A stretch of DNA of 64,000 nt from Diplolepis rosae (GCA_030998225.1 JAPYXD010000169.1:434001-498000); one strand, 5' to 3'. Positions 23,811 to 35,545 are shown, counted from the first letter of the stretch. Numbers and translations: made by a program. The notes: a model not told the origin generated them from the letters alone.

Positions 23811-24429
23811 ACGAAGGTTATTAAATTTGAAAATTTCTTGAAAATATTATCATTTCGTGTTTAAATAAAATGTGTTTTGTTATACCGGGTGGTCATCTCT
23901 TGCATGATCGTGACGTTTTGTAAGGTATTCCTGGTAAAATTGTCGCACTTGTGAGTCCGAAATAATTCGCCACCGGGTGCATGAATTTTATTTCAATTTA
24001 AAATATATTATAAAGGTGAAGAAAAATAGATTCACCTCCAAAATCCTAGTGTCAACAGTCAAAAGCCAGGTTGACGTCACTCAGCTGACTTTGACGTTTG
24101 ACGCTGTGTACTAGCACGTGTTGCCGGACAGTGAGCGCGAGGGTGAATGCCCTGCGAAATGAACAAAGAGACAAATAGGTCTCACCTTAGCAGAGAAAAC
24201 GATGGAAATAATACTTCAATTTAAAATTATATTTCTTTTCGATTTCGAAATAAGTTCTCTGTTCCAGATTGAATAAAATCTAACAGGGAATAAAAATAAA
24301 AATTGATGATTTTTCTTTTAACAACCATTAATAGATTATTAATGATTAATGGTATGTGAATATTTTTTCTGATTAATAAATTTTCTTTTTTATTTAAACA
24401 AATTGGAAATTGATTTTGGACGATAAAAA
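23811..24429 (+). other. Leader remnant of the retrotransposon
   Basis: AT-rich and without gag or protease frames. The deletion that removed gag and most of pol presumably ends near 24430. Confidence 0.5.
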
Positions 24430-25404
24430 TTTTTTTAAAGGAATTACGTGGATTTCTGGGTTTAATAAATTTCTATACAAAATTTTCAAAAAATCATGCT
24501 GCGAAAATTGTTCCACTTCTGGAATTATTAAAAAAGGGTGTAAAATGGACATGGAATGAGCACCTGGAGAGAGCCTTCAACGAAATAAAATCATAATTTA
24601 GTAGCTCTGTCTTATTAAATTACCCAGAAATTAAAAAACCATTTTATTTACAAACAGATGCCAGTGACGTTCCTGAAAACGTGCAAACTTCTGAGTGGAC
24701 GACTAACAAGGTGGACAATGGCTATCCAAGACCATTTTACGAAATATGGAAAACCGTCCAAAATAGTAACTGACCATGGGACGCAATTCACGTCCCCCGT
24801 CTGGTCGGAGTTTTTAAAAGAACAAGAAATACAACCGGCGTTTTCTTCAATAAGACATCCACAAAGTAATATTGTCGAGAGAATACACAGGGAATTGTCC
24901 AGGTTTTTCAGATCTCTCATTGGAGAGAATCATGGATCGTGGTGGAGCTGGATCAGCATTATTCAAAGTTGTATGAATGAGACTTACCACGAGACCCCTG
25001 AGTTTACTCCAATTGAATTACATCTTAATAAAAAACCAAAACGAGCCTGGGAAAATTGGCTTAATTTTCCTCCCAATAATTCAAAAAGGAATTATGAGAG
25101 AAAGATAGAATTGGCTCGAGAAAATATCTCTAGGAAAGGTAAAAACAGAGTTTCAAAATTTAATGAAGCTCATCGTTTAATCACGTTAAAGAAAGGAGAC
25201 TCAGTCCTAGTAAAGGCAATTAATGAGTCAGACCCAACAAAGAAACTCTTCAAAAAGTTTTTGCAGATTAATGAGGGTCCATACGAAATAAAAAAGGAGG
25301 TTCGACCTGGAACCTTCATTTTGTGGAACCCCGAGTCCAAAGAAGAAAGAGGGATGTTTCACTCACAAGATTTAAAAATTTACAAAAAGAGAGAAGCTGA
25401 CTGA
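24430..25404 (+). pseudogene. Pol remnant: RT thumb / RNase H start joined to integrase C-terminal half
   Basis: From about 24437 one frame reads ELRGFLGLINFYTKF, then PLLELLKKGVKWTW and FYLQTDASD, the end of a Gypsy-type RT and the first RNase H motif; it has one in-frame TAA (after NEIKS). Near 24675 the sequence jumps, with a change of frame, to the integrase: KIVTDHGTQF, then HPQSNIVERIHREL, which gives the second Asp and the Glu of the catalytic triad 34 residues apart. A C-terminal part with GDSVLVKA and a basic tail follows, ending at 25404. RNase H, the HHCC finger and the first catalytic Asp are deleted. The integrase half (about 240 residues) is open to its natural-looking end. Annotated as a remnant without function of its own. 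Confidence 0.85.
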
Positions 25405-26396
25405 GGAAATTGAAGAAACCGAACCTAACAATGTCGAAAAAAAATGACTACGTCATTTAAATTTTGTATATATATTTTAAGGATAGCCATAACTGGATAT
25501 GATTAAGCTTAGAATAATTTAAACTATAATTAAAGGTACACTGAAAACTTAAATTAATATTTTCTTCTTACTTTTAATATTTACCATATAAATAAGGGCC
25601 ATTTTGAACCTTAAGGCGGTTGGTTAATAAAAAAATAAAAAAAAATGAAATTTTATGAAAATCACAAAAATAAAATAATAATAATAAGGTGGATCAAAAA
25701 TTACTGGTCATTCGCGCTTGCAAATATGCATGTGTAAATATTAGGAATAGTTTATCGTTATTAATAATTAAATAGGCATGTTAGAAAACCAAGAAATTTG
25801 GAGATTGCATAAGCACTGAAAAGTGGGGCATACAACTAATGAGTAAAGCTCGTCACGCTACAAAACATGCTTCTCTGAGGATTTTAAAAGAGTTGGCTCT
25901 TCTGAGATTGAAATTGGTTTAAATAGTTTCGCAAAGGAAAATTTGACTTATTTTTTTTTACAAGGTGATTAAATTCACATCAAAATAAAAAGTAGAAATA
26001 AATACGTGTTTTTCTTTCTTGGTCTCTTTCAAACCAAATATTATAAAATAGTGGCTGAAATGAACCAAAGCGACTTGTCTTCAAATTAAGTCTATTTTGC
26101 GAATAGCCAACTATTCCTTGTAACCTCTAAATACTAATTGCCTTCCTTGCGCGCTCATTCTGTGATGGCAAATTGCCGTGAGTGCTTCTATTATTTGTGT
26201 CTCCAGAAACTCCATGTGAGTACACGTTCCATTTTAGTTATCGTAAATACAGTGGGATCACTCGCAATTTATGTCTGCTCATAATATCCCACATTTTTTT
26301 TGTCTCAGCCCCGTGTTTGGAATATTAGATTTCGTGCATGGAACGGTGGACGCACGCGCGCTCTCCTAATTCAAGTCGCATGATTTCTCTTTTACA
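25405..26396 (+). other. AT-rich region between pol remnant and Tudor block, with splice-like sites
   Basis: No ORF was recognised. Donor-like words (GCC|GTGAGT near 26178 and CAT|GTGAGT near 26215) and a polypyrimidine acceptor (TTCTCTTTTACAG, 26385-26397) suggest that the block that follows is spliced. Confidence 0.5.
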
Positions 26397-26405
26397 GACT
26401 TAGAT

Positions 26406-26888
26406 ATGTCTAGTCCGGCCCTGTCTAGTCTTGAGGCGCGAGATTGTGGCATCCAGCTGCGGGATCGACACCTGGCGCCCCACCTGCGTAACTTTGAGGT
26501 GGTAAACCCTTCCGGGACTACGATCTCCGAGGAGAGGATCCATACGATGCCCCACAGACTATCGGAGCCCCCTACCAGGAAGGTGAGCGTCCAGACGGGC
26601 AGGTTTGGGCCCACTTCTAAGAAGGGCATTTTGAAGTGCATATCTATTAAGTACCCTTCAGCGGCGTGTCTTGAGAGACTGGCGAAGCGACGGACAAAAC
26701 CCAGTATCACCAACTGCGAGGTGGTGACGTCGAACTTTAAAAAGGGGTTCTGCTCTTGACTCCTCGACAGGATGAAGCTCCAGGATGGAGAAGATCCTTT
26801 GTTCAAAAGAATAGTCGAGAATGTGTACGCTAGGTTGTATGGCCCAGACTGGGACGAAATTTCAGCCACGCTTCAAATAAATCCTTAA
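26406..26888 (+). pseudogene. Unrecognised ORF upstream of the Tudor frame, interrupted by one TGA
   Basis: The frame starts with ATG at 26406, nine bases after a strong acceptor-like site. It runs 117 codons to a TGA at 26757-26759 and continues in the same frame for 43 codons (LLDRMKLQDGEDPLFKRIVE, then VYARLYGPDWDEI) to TAA at 26888. The sequence is GC-rich compared with its surroundings and has a normal mixed composition. I do not recognise a domain. The single internal stop could be a recent mutation (CGA or TGG to TGA), read-through, or an artefact. A 167-codon frame lies antisense to it (26366-26869) and is judged a shadow because the sense frame fits the splice site and the downstream Tudor frame. 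Confidence 0.5.
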
Positions 26889-27061
26889 ATTTAAACCTTT
26901 CCTGTGAGTTTTTATTTGGCATGGCGCATGCTCCTGTGGATACAGTTTGTCAGTTCCTTTCTGTTGGGCATTGTCTCCTTGTCAGGTTCCGATGGTGTGG
27001 AGTTGCTCCTGGTGGCCCCAATTCTCTTCTTCACTCGGGTTTTTTTTTCTTGTTTGTATAG

Positions 27062-27765
27062 GTAAAATCCACGAAATGGCCACACAACTCTGGACGGGAG
27101 CCGAAGGTGAACTTGCCACTGAGCGAGACCAGATACCCACCCAGGGCTTAGAGGTGGGCCAATGCTAACAAGTTCTGCCTGTGTCGGCATACAGCCCTTC
27201 CGACTTTACCGTGTGGCTGCGCAATAATCAGGAGGAGTATCTGTCCCTCATGAGCGAGCTGCGGGAAATTTACATGGCAAAACCAGACTGGCTCAGGCTC
27301 AGAGACGCGGATTTTTCGAGGCACATTCCGGTGGCATACATTGACAGAGATGATTGGATAGGCAGGGGGTACGTTGCCATGGAACTGGCAGATAATCAGT
27401 GTGTCCTCTACGATGCAGACGACGGCTCCTTTGATTTCATTGATGTGGGCAGTGTGTTTCGTTTAGGCGTCGACCACGCGTCGGTGCCCGCTTTCTGCTC
27501 CAGGGTGGCCGTGGCCGGCGTCCGGCCCAGGGCTGAACCGATGTGGAGTCGGCAGGTATGTTCGGCCACTAGAGAGAGGATCATGAACTCTTCCCTTTTC
27601 ATTCAGGTGGAAATGATCCGCGAGGAGACTGTCGTGGCTCAGGCTAGGTGTGAGGCGGATGGTTTCTTTCTGGATGCGTGGTTGATCTTCAACAATTTCG
27701 CTCGACCCTGTAATAATAGGGTAACACTGTATCCCCACCTGGAGGAGGAACAGGATGTCCTGTAA
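27062..27765 (+). pseudogene. Extended-Tudor-like domain protein, interrupted by one TAA
   Basis: After an acceptor-like TTGTTTGTATAG, one frame reads EMATQLW ... LEVGQC, then TAA (27166-27168), and continues QVLPVSAYSPSDFTVWLRNN and then LMSELREIY. A core follows with HIPVAYIDRDDWIGRGYV, VLYDADDGSFDFIDVGSVF and FCSRVAVAGVRP. This order (GQ-x-V-x-SPSDF-x-V leader, Y/W-rich barrel with a D-x-G/D-F segment, then a 'C-x-V-x-GV-P' helix) is that of extended Tudor domains, which in animals bind methylated arginines, often on Piwi proteins in the piRNA pathway. The TAA stands where family members usually have an aromatic residue, so it looks like a nonsense mutation. The frame ends at 27765. The Tudor call is by motif only. 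Function as part of a retroelement is inference. Confidence 0.6.
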
Positions 27766-28025
27766 TAAACTTGTTTATGAACAAAGTTTTTTTTTAACAT
27801 TATTATTACCTAAGTTAAGAAAGCCCTGCCTCGTGGCTTAATAGACATAAGAATAGGCAGACTTACACACAAGTTTACAATTAAGTAGCATAATTTAAGC
27901 CAATTAAAAATAAAATACTAAATAAAAAACAGAACAAAAACAAATAATAATAAAAAAAAGACGGAGACGGAAAGAGTGCAAGGTTGGTTTGGGTTGACTT
28001 TTTCCTCTCTCTCCCTCTTTTTTTT

Positions 28026-28069
<44 letters not shown>

Positions 28070-28762
28070 AGAAAAACCTCCTCTTGGAAACAAAAAAATC
28101 CCTCATGAGAAGGAGATTATTTCGTTTGGTGGGGCGTTAAAATGGTTGGCTATGATCACCACAACACAAAAACGTTTTTTTTGCTTTAACCAAGAAAATA
28201 ATAAAATAATCATATGATCATAATAAGAGGGTATGAAAATTATTATCTATTCACATCTTTATTGTTTTTTTTTAATTGAATGAATTTTATTATTATTATT
28301 ATTATTAATTTATTGTTAATACTAATATCATTAACTTGATTATTACCATAGATTTAAAATACAATTATGACCTAGTGATAAGAAATTATCATCATATATA
28401 TTATTAATTCTTATGTTATTTGTTAAGATCTTGGAAATTGACAACAAAATAATAATAGCATGATCTAAATAGAATGATAAAAAAAAAATTAGCGAGTAAT
28501 CATTCTCATCTTTATCTTTATTCTTATTTTATTGAAAATTAAATAAACACTAAAATACAAAAAAAAAAAAAATAACGGAAAACACAAAAATAAATATACA
28601 TTTTTTTTATATATATATTAATTTTGTCCTTTTATTAGATCTTGAATTTAAGCATTGATTAATAATTATTGTATAAAGAATAGCACATTCATGCCTAAAA
28701 TACAAGCCAGAGAAACGAATTGATCCTTCTCGAGCAAAGGATCACTTCGTTTGGTGGGGCGT
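27766..28762 (+). other. 3' non-coding region of the retrotransposon with microsatellites and purine tract
   Basis: Holds (TA)n at 28027-28063, (ATT)n near 28287-28308, A-rich runs and, just before the 3' LTR, the tract GGTGGGGCGT (28753-28762), a likely polypurine primer. No gene was seen. Confidence 0.6.
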
Positions 28763-30994
28763 TGAGACGGCCCAGCGTCAAGTATCCGCCTCTTGCGACG
28801 AAACGAGGGAAGAATCCACGAAATTAGGGTTACTTTTAGAACAAGTAGGTTCCCACGAGACTCGCACGAAAGAATTGCTATGTCTCGTTAAGTATTTGCC
28901 CAGTAATAGACGATTTACTTCCAAACCGGAAGTGAATGTGGCAAGAACGAAGCAGCCTGCTTTTCACGGACATTTTCGTTCGTACTCTGAGCGAGCGCCA
29001 CACTAACCTGTGGTTGCTGCCACCCGACCACTCACTCAGATCAAGCAGCGTGTGGCATGGTCCGCTGGATAGGCGGGCGTCCCACACTGTTACTTTTTTT
29101 TATATTCTTTTTTATTATTTATAGCAGGATCAGTTGTTCATTTACATGTATGGGAGTTTTAATTAATGATTAAATAAAATAACCAAATGAACAAATGTAA
29201 TATATAAATAAATGAACCAAACTGTATGGTTATAAGTGAATACAGTATTATTATATTGTGAATAAGCAAACATAATTGTTATTTCATTTTAAATAAATAA
29301 TTATAATCATTGCCACATTGCAAGTATTATAGATTTTTGATATTATAAGTAAAGATAATTATCATTGTGCCGTAAAATCCATTAGTATTCAACATTACGA
29401 ATAACTGTATTCATGAAAATGGGTCACTTAACAATAATAAATAGAGGTTGATTTATTGAAATTTCCTCTTTATCATAAAAAAGCGTTACACGACGTTCAA
29501 GCCTGCCACACAGCTGTCCAATAGGAACCCGCGCCCACGCAGGTAGCACGCACCAGCGGGATGTGAAATGGGGGAAAGGCTTTCTCGTCGTCGTCGCGCG
29601 GTGCGTTTTCTCTTTTGAGTGCACATCCATTTTTGAATGCTTCCACGGGACGAAATATGGGACTTTTTGGAATCTGAAAAACATCATCATGATCTCGAAA
29701 ATGTCAGCTTTTTCCTGATACTGATTTCCAACCCGAAAACGGTCGTAAAAGGGGGAAAAGACCGTGTATAAAATTCTTAATTTATTGATTTAATTGGACT
29801 CGATCGCGGTCGCTAATTGAGGCGCGCGCATATTAATTAAAGGGGGGAATTAATAGAGAGGTGGAAAACCGAGGTAACGTGCACGGTTGCTGATCCACAA
29901 ATTTTATGACAGGCCCGCTGCCCAAAAAGGTGAGAGCACGGCTCAACACCAGGGCATTTGATTTATTAATTCGAGACCTCGGGCTCGAGTATGTTCACCT
30001 GCATCTCACGATCAGGTGAACAACTTTGAGAACCAGGTCGTCTATGCTTCCCGGTCCTCCCTTAGCGGTTAGGGATTTTTTGGATCGACCTTTTCAAAAT
30101 TAATTCGAGGTTTGCTTTCTTTTTTTTTAAAAAAGAAAAATTTACGTGGGGTTTTTCCTTTTGATTGAGAATAGCGAGTAATTAGCTCGAGAACAATTAT
30201 TAGATTCTGGTCAACTCGGGACTTGAGTATCCGTGCACTCACAAAAAGTGAGACTCGGAGAAAGCTCCCAACCTTGCATATTTTTGACGTCGAGCAGTGT
30301 CGGAGCCCTGAGGGCACTTCACTATCACGGCGTTCCCTTTTCTTTCTAAACTTCCATTGAGTCAACCAAAATCTAATACGGTTTTGAATATTTATTCAGG
30401 GAAGAAAAAGCAAATGATGACTTTGTCAGGAGCATATGCTCATAATTTCCAAAAGTTGGAACTGACACGCACTGATGCTTTGTAACTGGTAAAATTTTTC
30501 AAATTAAGGGTGAGGCGCGAAATTCAAAGATTAAGGTATTCTCTGGCTAACTAATCTGGCAGAGTAAGCCATTCCTTGATCCAAAAGGTCAAAAGGAACT
30601 TTATTTTCAGGTGTAGGGACAATTCCCCAAAATTAGAACGTGTTTTTGTTCGTGACGCGTTTGCGCGAAATTATTCAAAATGAGAATTAATTAAAATTTC
30701 CCTATTCTTAGATTCGAAATTATTCGGTATTCTTGCTCGTTAAATTAAGAATTCCACTTCGCGAAATTTTCACCCTTCGTGTGACCCACACGTAGACTGT
30801 AAAGGAGCATCTTGACCTAAGATAGGGCAAAGTTGCCACATATAAATTTAGAAAATCGTTTTAATTAAAAATAGTAGATATAAAATTGAAACTCAGACTT
30901 GAAGAGCGAAACTTTTGGCTCGGATAAGCAAAAATTCGTGTTGAAAATAATTAAATATTAATAAAATTAAAATTCCAAGAGTCGAAATGTTTCA
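28763..30994 (+). repeat. 3' LTR of the Tudor-bearing retrotransposon
   Basis: 2232 bp, same ends as the 5' LTR. It lacks about 85 bases present in the 5' LTR at the position equivalent to 30715. Confidence 0.92.
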
Positions 30995-30998
30995 GCCA

Positions 30999-32295
30999 AG
31001 TCAACAAAAAATTCTCACTTGGCAACAGACGAAAGAAATTTCGAAGCTACCAAGTATTTGGCGAGTCCAGTGTCAGCACAAATTCCTTTCCCATGGAAAT
31101 CACGCCACTTACAAATAATTCTAAGTCATCATTATTCCCCACCTGAATAACATCGATGCAAGTCGACGAGGTAAATTAATTCGAAATCAAAATTGCAGTC
31201 TGATGAGCTTCTTACTCCGGGTAAGAACTCTAGAGAGCAAAACACGGATCTTTGCTTTTGCCCGTCCGCGGTTCGGAACAAACGTGTTGTCAGGAATCGA
31301 CAAAGTTGGTTAAAGTACACACCCTTGGGCGGACGTAAATAATTTCAAAATCTTTCCTCCGACGAAAGCCGTTCTCGGGGTTGTCGCGCTAAAAAATATC
31401 TATCGTATTTTGACCACTACGCTTCGCGCCAAAATAATATTTTGAGTGCGTCTGTGGTCGGTCAGCCGCAAGAGTTGATTGTGCGCGCACAGCCTGGCGC
31501 TGAAAAACAAAAATTCCGAAAAATAATCCTGTCGTCGAACCTCAAAACGACGAGAAGATATTTTTCGAGGAGCCGTATTAAGATTATAAGCAATTAAAAG
31601 TGGAGAAAGAAAACAATTTAAAAGCACTGTTTTCTTTCTGGTTCAAAGCCATCCGCCTTTTAATTTTTATAAAATTAACAAGGCCAGAGTGTCGAAAGTT
31701 CGTGCGTGTGTGCTTGTTGCGACCGCGTGCAATTGGTGAAAAGGACAAACAAGAGTGACTAGTTTTAGTCACGCCCAACAAAGTTTTTTTTGAAGCCCAG
31801 TGGGTCAGGAAAATTAAGGGTGACGTCGAAGGCAGCCTTCTTCTCCAGCCCTTATCCTACCGACTGGTAGAATTAATAACTTCGGACTGGTAAGCTGTAT
31901 CGTACGATTTTAGAAACTATTTTGTTTATAATAAATTATAGTCAAACCTTCCGATCGAAATTCACCAAAATAAATTTCAGCACTCTTTCAAAATTTTCAT
32001 TCGGTAGCAAGTCAGGATTAGGGAAAAACACCGGGAAGCGATCCCGCTTATAAATAAAAAAGGGACACGAAAGTGTCCTACAATTTGGACGACCTCCGCG
32101 TACACCTTGTCATCTTTGAAATAAATTTTGATATATTATTTATAATATTAATTATTTATTTATTTCCCACACCTACCATCCGTACGTGACAAGAAGAAGG
32201 TCAGAGTCGGAAAAAGATTTCAACCAAAAAACTGATAGCTTTAGAAGGTGATCATTTTAATATTTCATACAATTTGTATTGCTTCCAATTACTGA
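30999..32295. other. Stretch without recognisable gene
   Basis: Moderately GC-rich for this window. A hairpin GGGACAC...GTGTCC lies near 32071. It may be an older LTR fragment, but I could not find paired ends or a target duplication. Confidence 0.35.
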
Positions 32296-32636
32296 CAAGG
32301 AACCTTCAGGTAGGTGCCCCCTCCGATTTTCTTGGTGGTCACATATGTTGTAGTACTTGAAAAACTAAGTGACACATATTTTTCCTTATGTAACCAGCCC
32401 TGAAAAAGGTGGTACCAAATACCGATCTAATTATTTCAAATTTCCGAATTGGTTTCGTTGTAAAAGATTCTGTTATTATATGTGAAATAATTAGATGGGT
32501 ATTTGGTACCACCATTTTTAAAGGTGGTTTTCACCCCCTAAAACCCGATGGGGCACATAAGTAAAAATACATGTCATTTAGTTTTTCAAGTGACTACGAA
32601 GAAAATCAGAGGGGGACACCTACCTAAGGTTCCTTG
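32296..32636. mobile_element. MITE with CAAGGAACCTT termini
   Basis: The left arm CAAGGAACCTTCAGGTAGGT and the reverse complement of the right arm (CAAGGAACCTTAGGTAGGTG) match over about 120 bases, including GATTTTCTT and ACTTGAAAAACTAA. An inner pair, TGGTACCAAATACC facing GGTATTTGGTACCA, extends the fold. 341 bp, no coding capacity. Confidence 0.85.
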
Positions 32637-33332
32637 TGAGTCGTAAGGACAACATAATATGCCGTGCCGTTGCATTTCAGACATTTTTCGTGATAAATTG
32701 ATCGAATAAGGTTAAAAGGGCCGTAGAAGACAGGAGAATTTAGTGAAGAAAGTCAGAAGCACGTTGACACATAAAATAAACGACCTTAATAAGCAGAGGA
32801 AGAAGAAAGGTTTGTTAAATAGGATTCATTTTAAAGGGTTTTGCTAATTTATAGGGCTTTTCGCAAATTTCAACATATTTCTAGACAATTGTAGGGGATC
32901 AATTTAATTAAATTTCAAGATATTTCAAAGTTTTGAAGTAATTTTAGAGATTTCAGCTAATTTCTAGAAAACTTTTGGAAATAAAATTAATTTCATTTTA
33001 ATGTAAGAGATGGGGAAGGAATTTCACGGATATAAGGAATACATAGGATTTCTAATAACTTATGAAGTTATTAGAAGAAAAGAATTACTTTTGTGAAATT
33101 GAAATGACCACCCTATTAGACATATTTACTCAAACACTTTCTGATATAGATATTTTTCTATTTTCACAGATAACGCTGACACAGATTCCGATGATGATTA
33201 AAGTTCTGTCATTCGGAAATTGGCGTTATAGCATGAGAAAATATATGTATAGAATATTACAGAAAATATTATGCATATTCACATATGAATAATATAATAT
33301 AATATATTATCACTATTAGATTATCGTTTATT
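32637..33332. other. Non-coding stretch flanking the Gypsy element
   Basis: Nothing recognisable. The last four bases before the element (33333-33336, GTAT) are its target duplication. Confidence 0.4.
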
Positions 33333-33336
33333 GTAT

Positions 33337-34651
33337 TATAACGGGTGACCTCCGCTGAAACGTCAAAAGGAAATTGAACTTATCAAAGCGGACCCGAGGA
33401 CTCGGGATTACCCTCGGTGTCACCTGCGTTACTAAGGCGGCTTCTAATATGAGCGCCTGGCGTCTCTCGACGCCATATTTATAAAAGCAATGACCCTGAA
33501 AATAAGAGAACTTAGCATGCAACAAAAGCGAAGCCAAGCAAGGGCTCCGGCTAGGGTGGATGTGAATTCGGGAGTCCGGATCAGGTAGAGGTTGGAAGGT
33601 TAAGGAAAGGAACCTTAACCTAAAAACAGAAGCTCTTGTGCAAAAAAAAGAAAAAAAAAAAATTAAAATAAATCAAGCAGCGTATAACATTAATTTGTGC
33701 TACAATTTATTTATTCATTGGGCAAAGGCCCTGGCTCGATATAAATTCAAACAGCGAAAGTAAGTTCGATACAAAAGGAAAAAGAATTGCAGAGCTCTGA
33801 GAGCCTGAGAGCCACGGTTTACCAGAATAAAAGTTTCAATTTAGCCCGGAATGAAGTCTCAAAAACTCACCGGTGATCTGGCCGCGATCTCGCGCCTTAC
33901 TTCGTCCAAATCGAAGTCCTTCACGTCCATTACGGGGAAAGATAAGACTTAATAAATTGTTTTGCCGTTTTGGCTGGTTCTCACCCGGATCGCAACGACA
34001 GAATAAAGCTGCGCGCCAGAGGTGTCGCGTTGTTTTATTACATCAGCTGGAACGGCCAGCGCACGCGCATGAAGCTCAGGTTTGCGCGGGCGACTCGTCT
34101 TGTGAGGACGACGGCGCCAGGCAACCAATGAGCTGAAGCGTCTATCGGTCAGCTTGCCCCATTGGCTTAAAACGTAGAGGGGTGCGTTTAAACTACGTAG
34201 AGTTAGTACTGCACAAAAAAGCAGTTACAAGTAGACAAGGCTTACACATAATTTATAATATAATTTCTAATTGTTCCATCTCGCCATGCCCATCCTTATT
34301 TTATTTATAATTATGATGGTGCGACGTTGTTGGAAACTATGGGCTGCAGCACGTGGTCGTTTCAGATGCCATGCCTGCTGGGTGATGCCCTCTGTGGCTT
34401 GCCTGTGAACCCCTCTGCGTGCGATGGTAACACAGCGATCTCTTTGGCGGCGCCTTTCAAACTGGTGTTTTTCAATGAAACAAAATAAAAAAAGAAAACG
34501 GCCAGAAAAACAGTAAAAAAAATAAAAGAATTTTATAAGCAGCTCTCAGACTATCCCTGACAGTTTTGAGTTTTAATTAAAAGGTGGCTTGGGCTCGATC
34601 CTGTCGTTGCCGGTCGAGGTAAAAAAAGTTAACGTAATTTACCACGTTACA
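33337..34651 (-). repeat. 3' LTR of the Gypsy element
   Basis: 1315 bp, nearly identical to 42016-43331. It differs, for example, in the length of an A-run near 33650 and at single bases near 33523, 33940 and 34030. The frame at 33873-34136 occurs in both LTRs and is not called. Confidence 0.95.
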
Positions 34652-35089
34652 ACACCCCCCGGCCAGACCGGAAACGACCCCCCAAGTCTCCAAGACCACA
34701 CTCCGGGCCGACCGACCAATTACTATGTCCAGAAAAACAAAAGGATAGGCAAACCCGTGGCCCAGGCTGTCTGAGAGCGTGCTTTAATACTTAAAATTAG
34801 TGCAAACTTACGAGCTAGGAATACCAAAAAAAAAGGCATAAAGAAAGATAAAAAAAAGTTAGAAAAGAAGAGAGAAAATAAATATGCGGCAGATCGCTGT
34901 TTGCGATGCCGAGGACGAGCCTCAATAACTAGGTCAAGAGCTACTATCTTATGGGTTCTAGGGATAGGCCAAGGAATCAAACTCTCCATATACCATAATT
35001 TTCAGGTTTTAATATGGCGCCTTGCGCCTATGGGCCATGCACCCTGTACAAAGGAGTAGACAAACAAAAAAAAGGTCTACTAGTGGCGC
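34652..35089 (-). other. 3' untranslated region with polypurine tract of the Gypsy element
   Basis: Next to the 3' LTR the minus strand reads GGCCGGGGGGTGTTG, a likely polypurine tract (about 34652-34666). The rest has no supported frame; short ones at 34589-34989 are judged chance. Confidence 0.65.
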
Positions 35090-35545
35090 CTAGACAGGAC
35101 GCCAGCGCTGGATGAGTGCCGCAATTCGGCGCTCACGGACCTTCCGTCCAGACCTCCGCCCGCGGCGTCGTCTCCTAGGGGCCGGTTGAGCCTCCTCTGG
35201 CTCCTCCGGTTCCTCCAGCTCCTCCTGGCTCTGTGATGGGGGCTCCCCCTCTGAGAAAGGTGGCCAATCGAGGACCTCGTCCTGGAATGAGGACAGCCAC
35301 CTGGCGAGTCGGTCCTCTGGGTCGCTTTCCTCTAGGTAGGTGGGTTCAGACGGGCCCACCACCCTGTCCCACCATGGTAGGCTTGACCACTCCCAGATGT
35401 CCCGGGGGACTACGGTCGGCCGGGGCCGAAACCAGAGCAGGGGATCAACCCCGACCACCCGCAGCGCCCCGGTCACCGGGTCGGTGACGAGGTCCATTGC
35501 CCCCTCATCGTTGGGGACGAAAATCCCTCTGGAGGCGTCTATTGG
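35090..35545 (-). CDS. ORF3 of the Gypsy element, probably expressed from a spliced RNA
   Basis: The frame is open from an excellent acceptor (TTTTCTCACCCACAG| ending at 35546) to a stop at 35090, 152 codons. The first ATG in it is at 35497, giving 135 residues. The protein has a tryptophan-rich N-terminal half (DPLLWFRPRPTVVP, IWEWSSLPWWDRVVGP), a very acidic middle (SQEELEEPEEPEEAQ) and an arginine-rich tail (APRRRRRGRRSGRKVRER). There is no signal peptide, membrane segment or zinc finger. It sits between pol and the 3' LTR, where errantivirus-like elements place env, and spliced expression would match that layout, but the sequence is not env-like. The splice donor, expected in the leader or early gag, was not identified. 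Function unknown; the basic tail suggests nucleic-acid binding or nuclear entry. Confidence 0.6.
   Translation of the reverse strand, partial: PIDASRGIFVPNDEGAMDLVTDPVTGALRVVGVDPLLWFRPRPTVVPRDIWEWSSLPWWDRVVGPSEPTYLEESDPEDRLARWLSSFQDEVLDWPPFSEGEPPSQSQEELEEPEEPEEAQPAPRRRRRGRRSGRKVRERRIAALIQRWRPV

Larger units (their letters stand above)
21473..30994 (+). mobile_element. LTR retrotransposon with long LTRs, gutted pol and a Tudor-domain block, TSD GCCA
   Basis: Two direct repeats (21473-23790 and 28763-30994) start TGAGACGG and end TGTTTCA, and the whole is flanked by GCCA at 21469-21472 and 30995-30998. A primer-binding site follows the 5' LTR and a GGTGGGGCGT purine tract precedes the 3' LTR. 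The interior is only about 5 kb. Gag, protease, most of RT and the integrase zinc domain are missing; a pol remnant lies at 24430-25404. A GC-rich spliced-looking block encoding a Tudor-type domain (26397-27765) occupies the place of env. The LTRs differ by roughly 1-2 percent by eye plus one deletion of about 85 bp in the 3' LTR, so insertion was fairly recent. Movement would have needed proteins from another copy. Confidence 0.9.

Noticed and set aside
26366..26869. 167-codon minus-strand frame opposite the ORF upstream of the Tudor frame
   Set aside because: The sense strand has a splice acceptor next to an ATG, continues past a single stop in frame and leads to the Tudor frame; the antisense frame has no motif.
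30999..32295. Possible further LTR right of the Tudor-bearing element
   Set aside because: No TG...CA pair with matching target duplication or second copy could be found.
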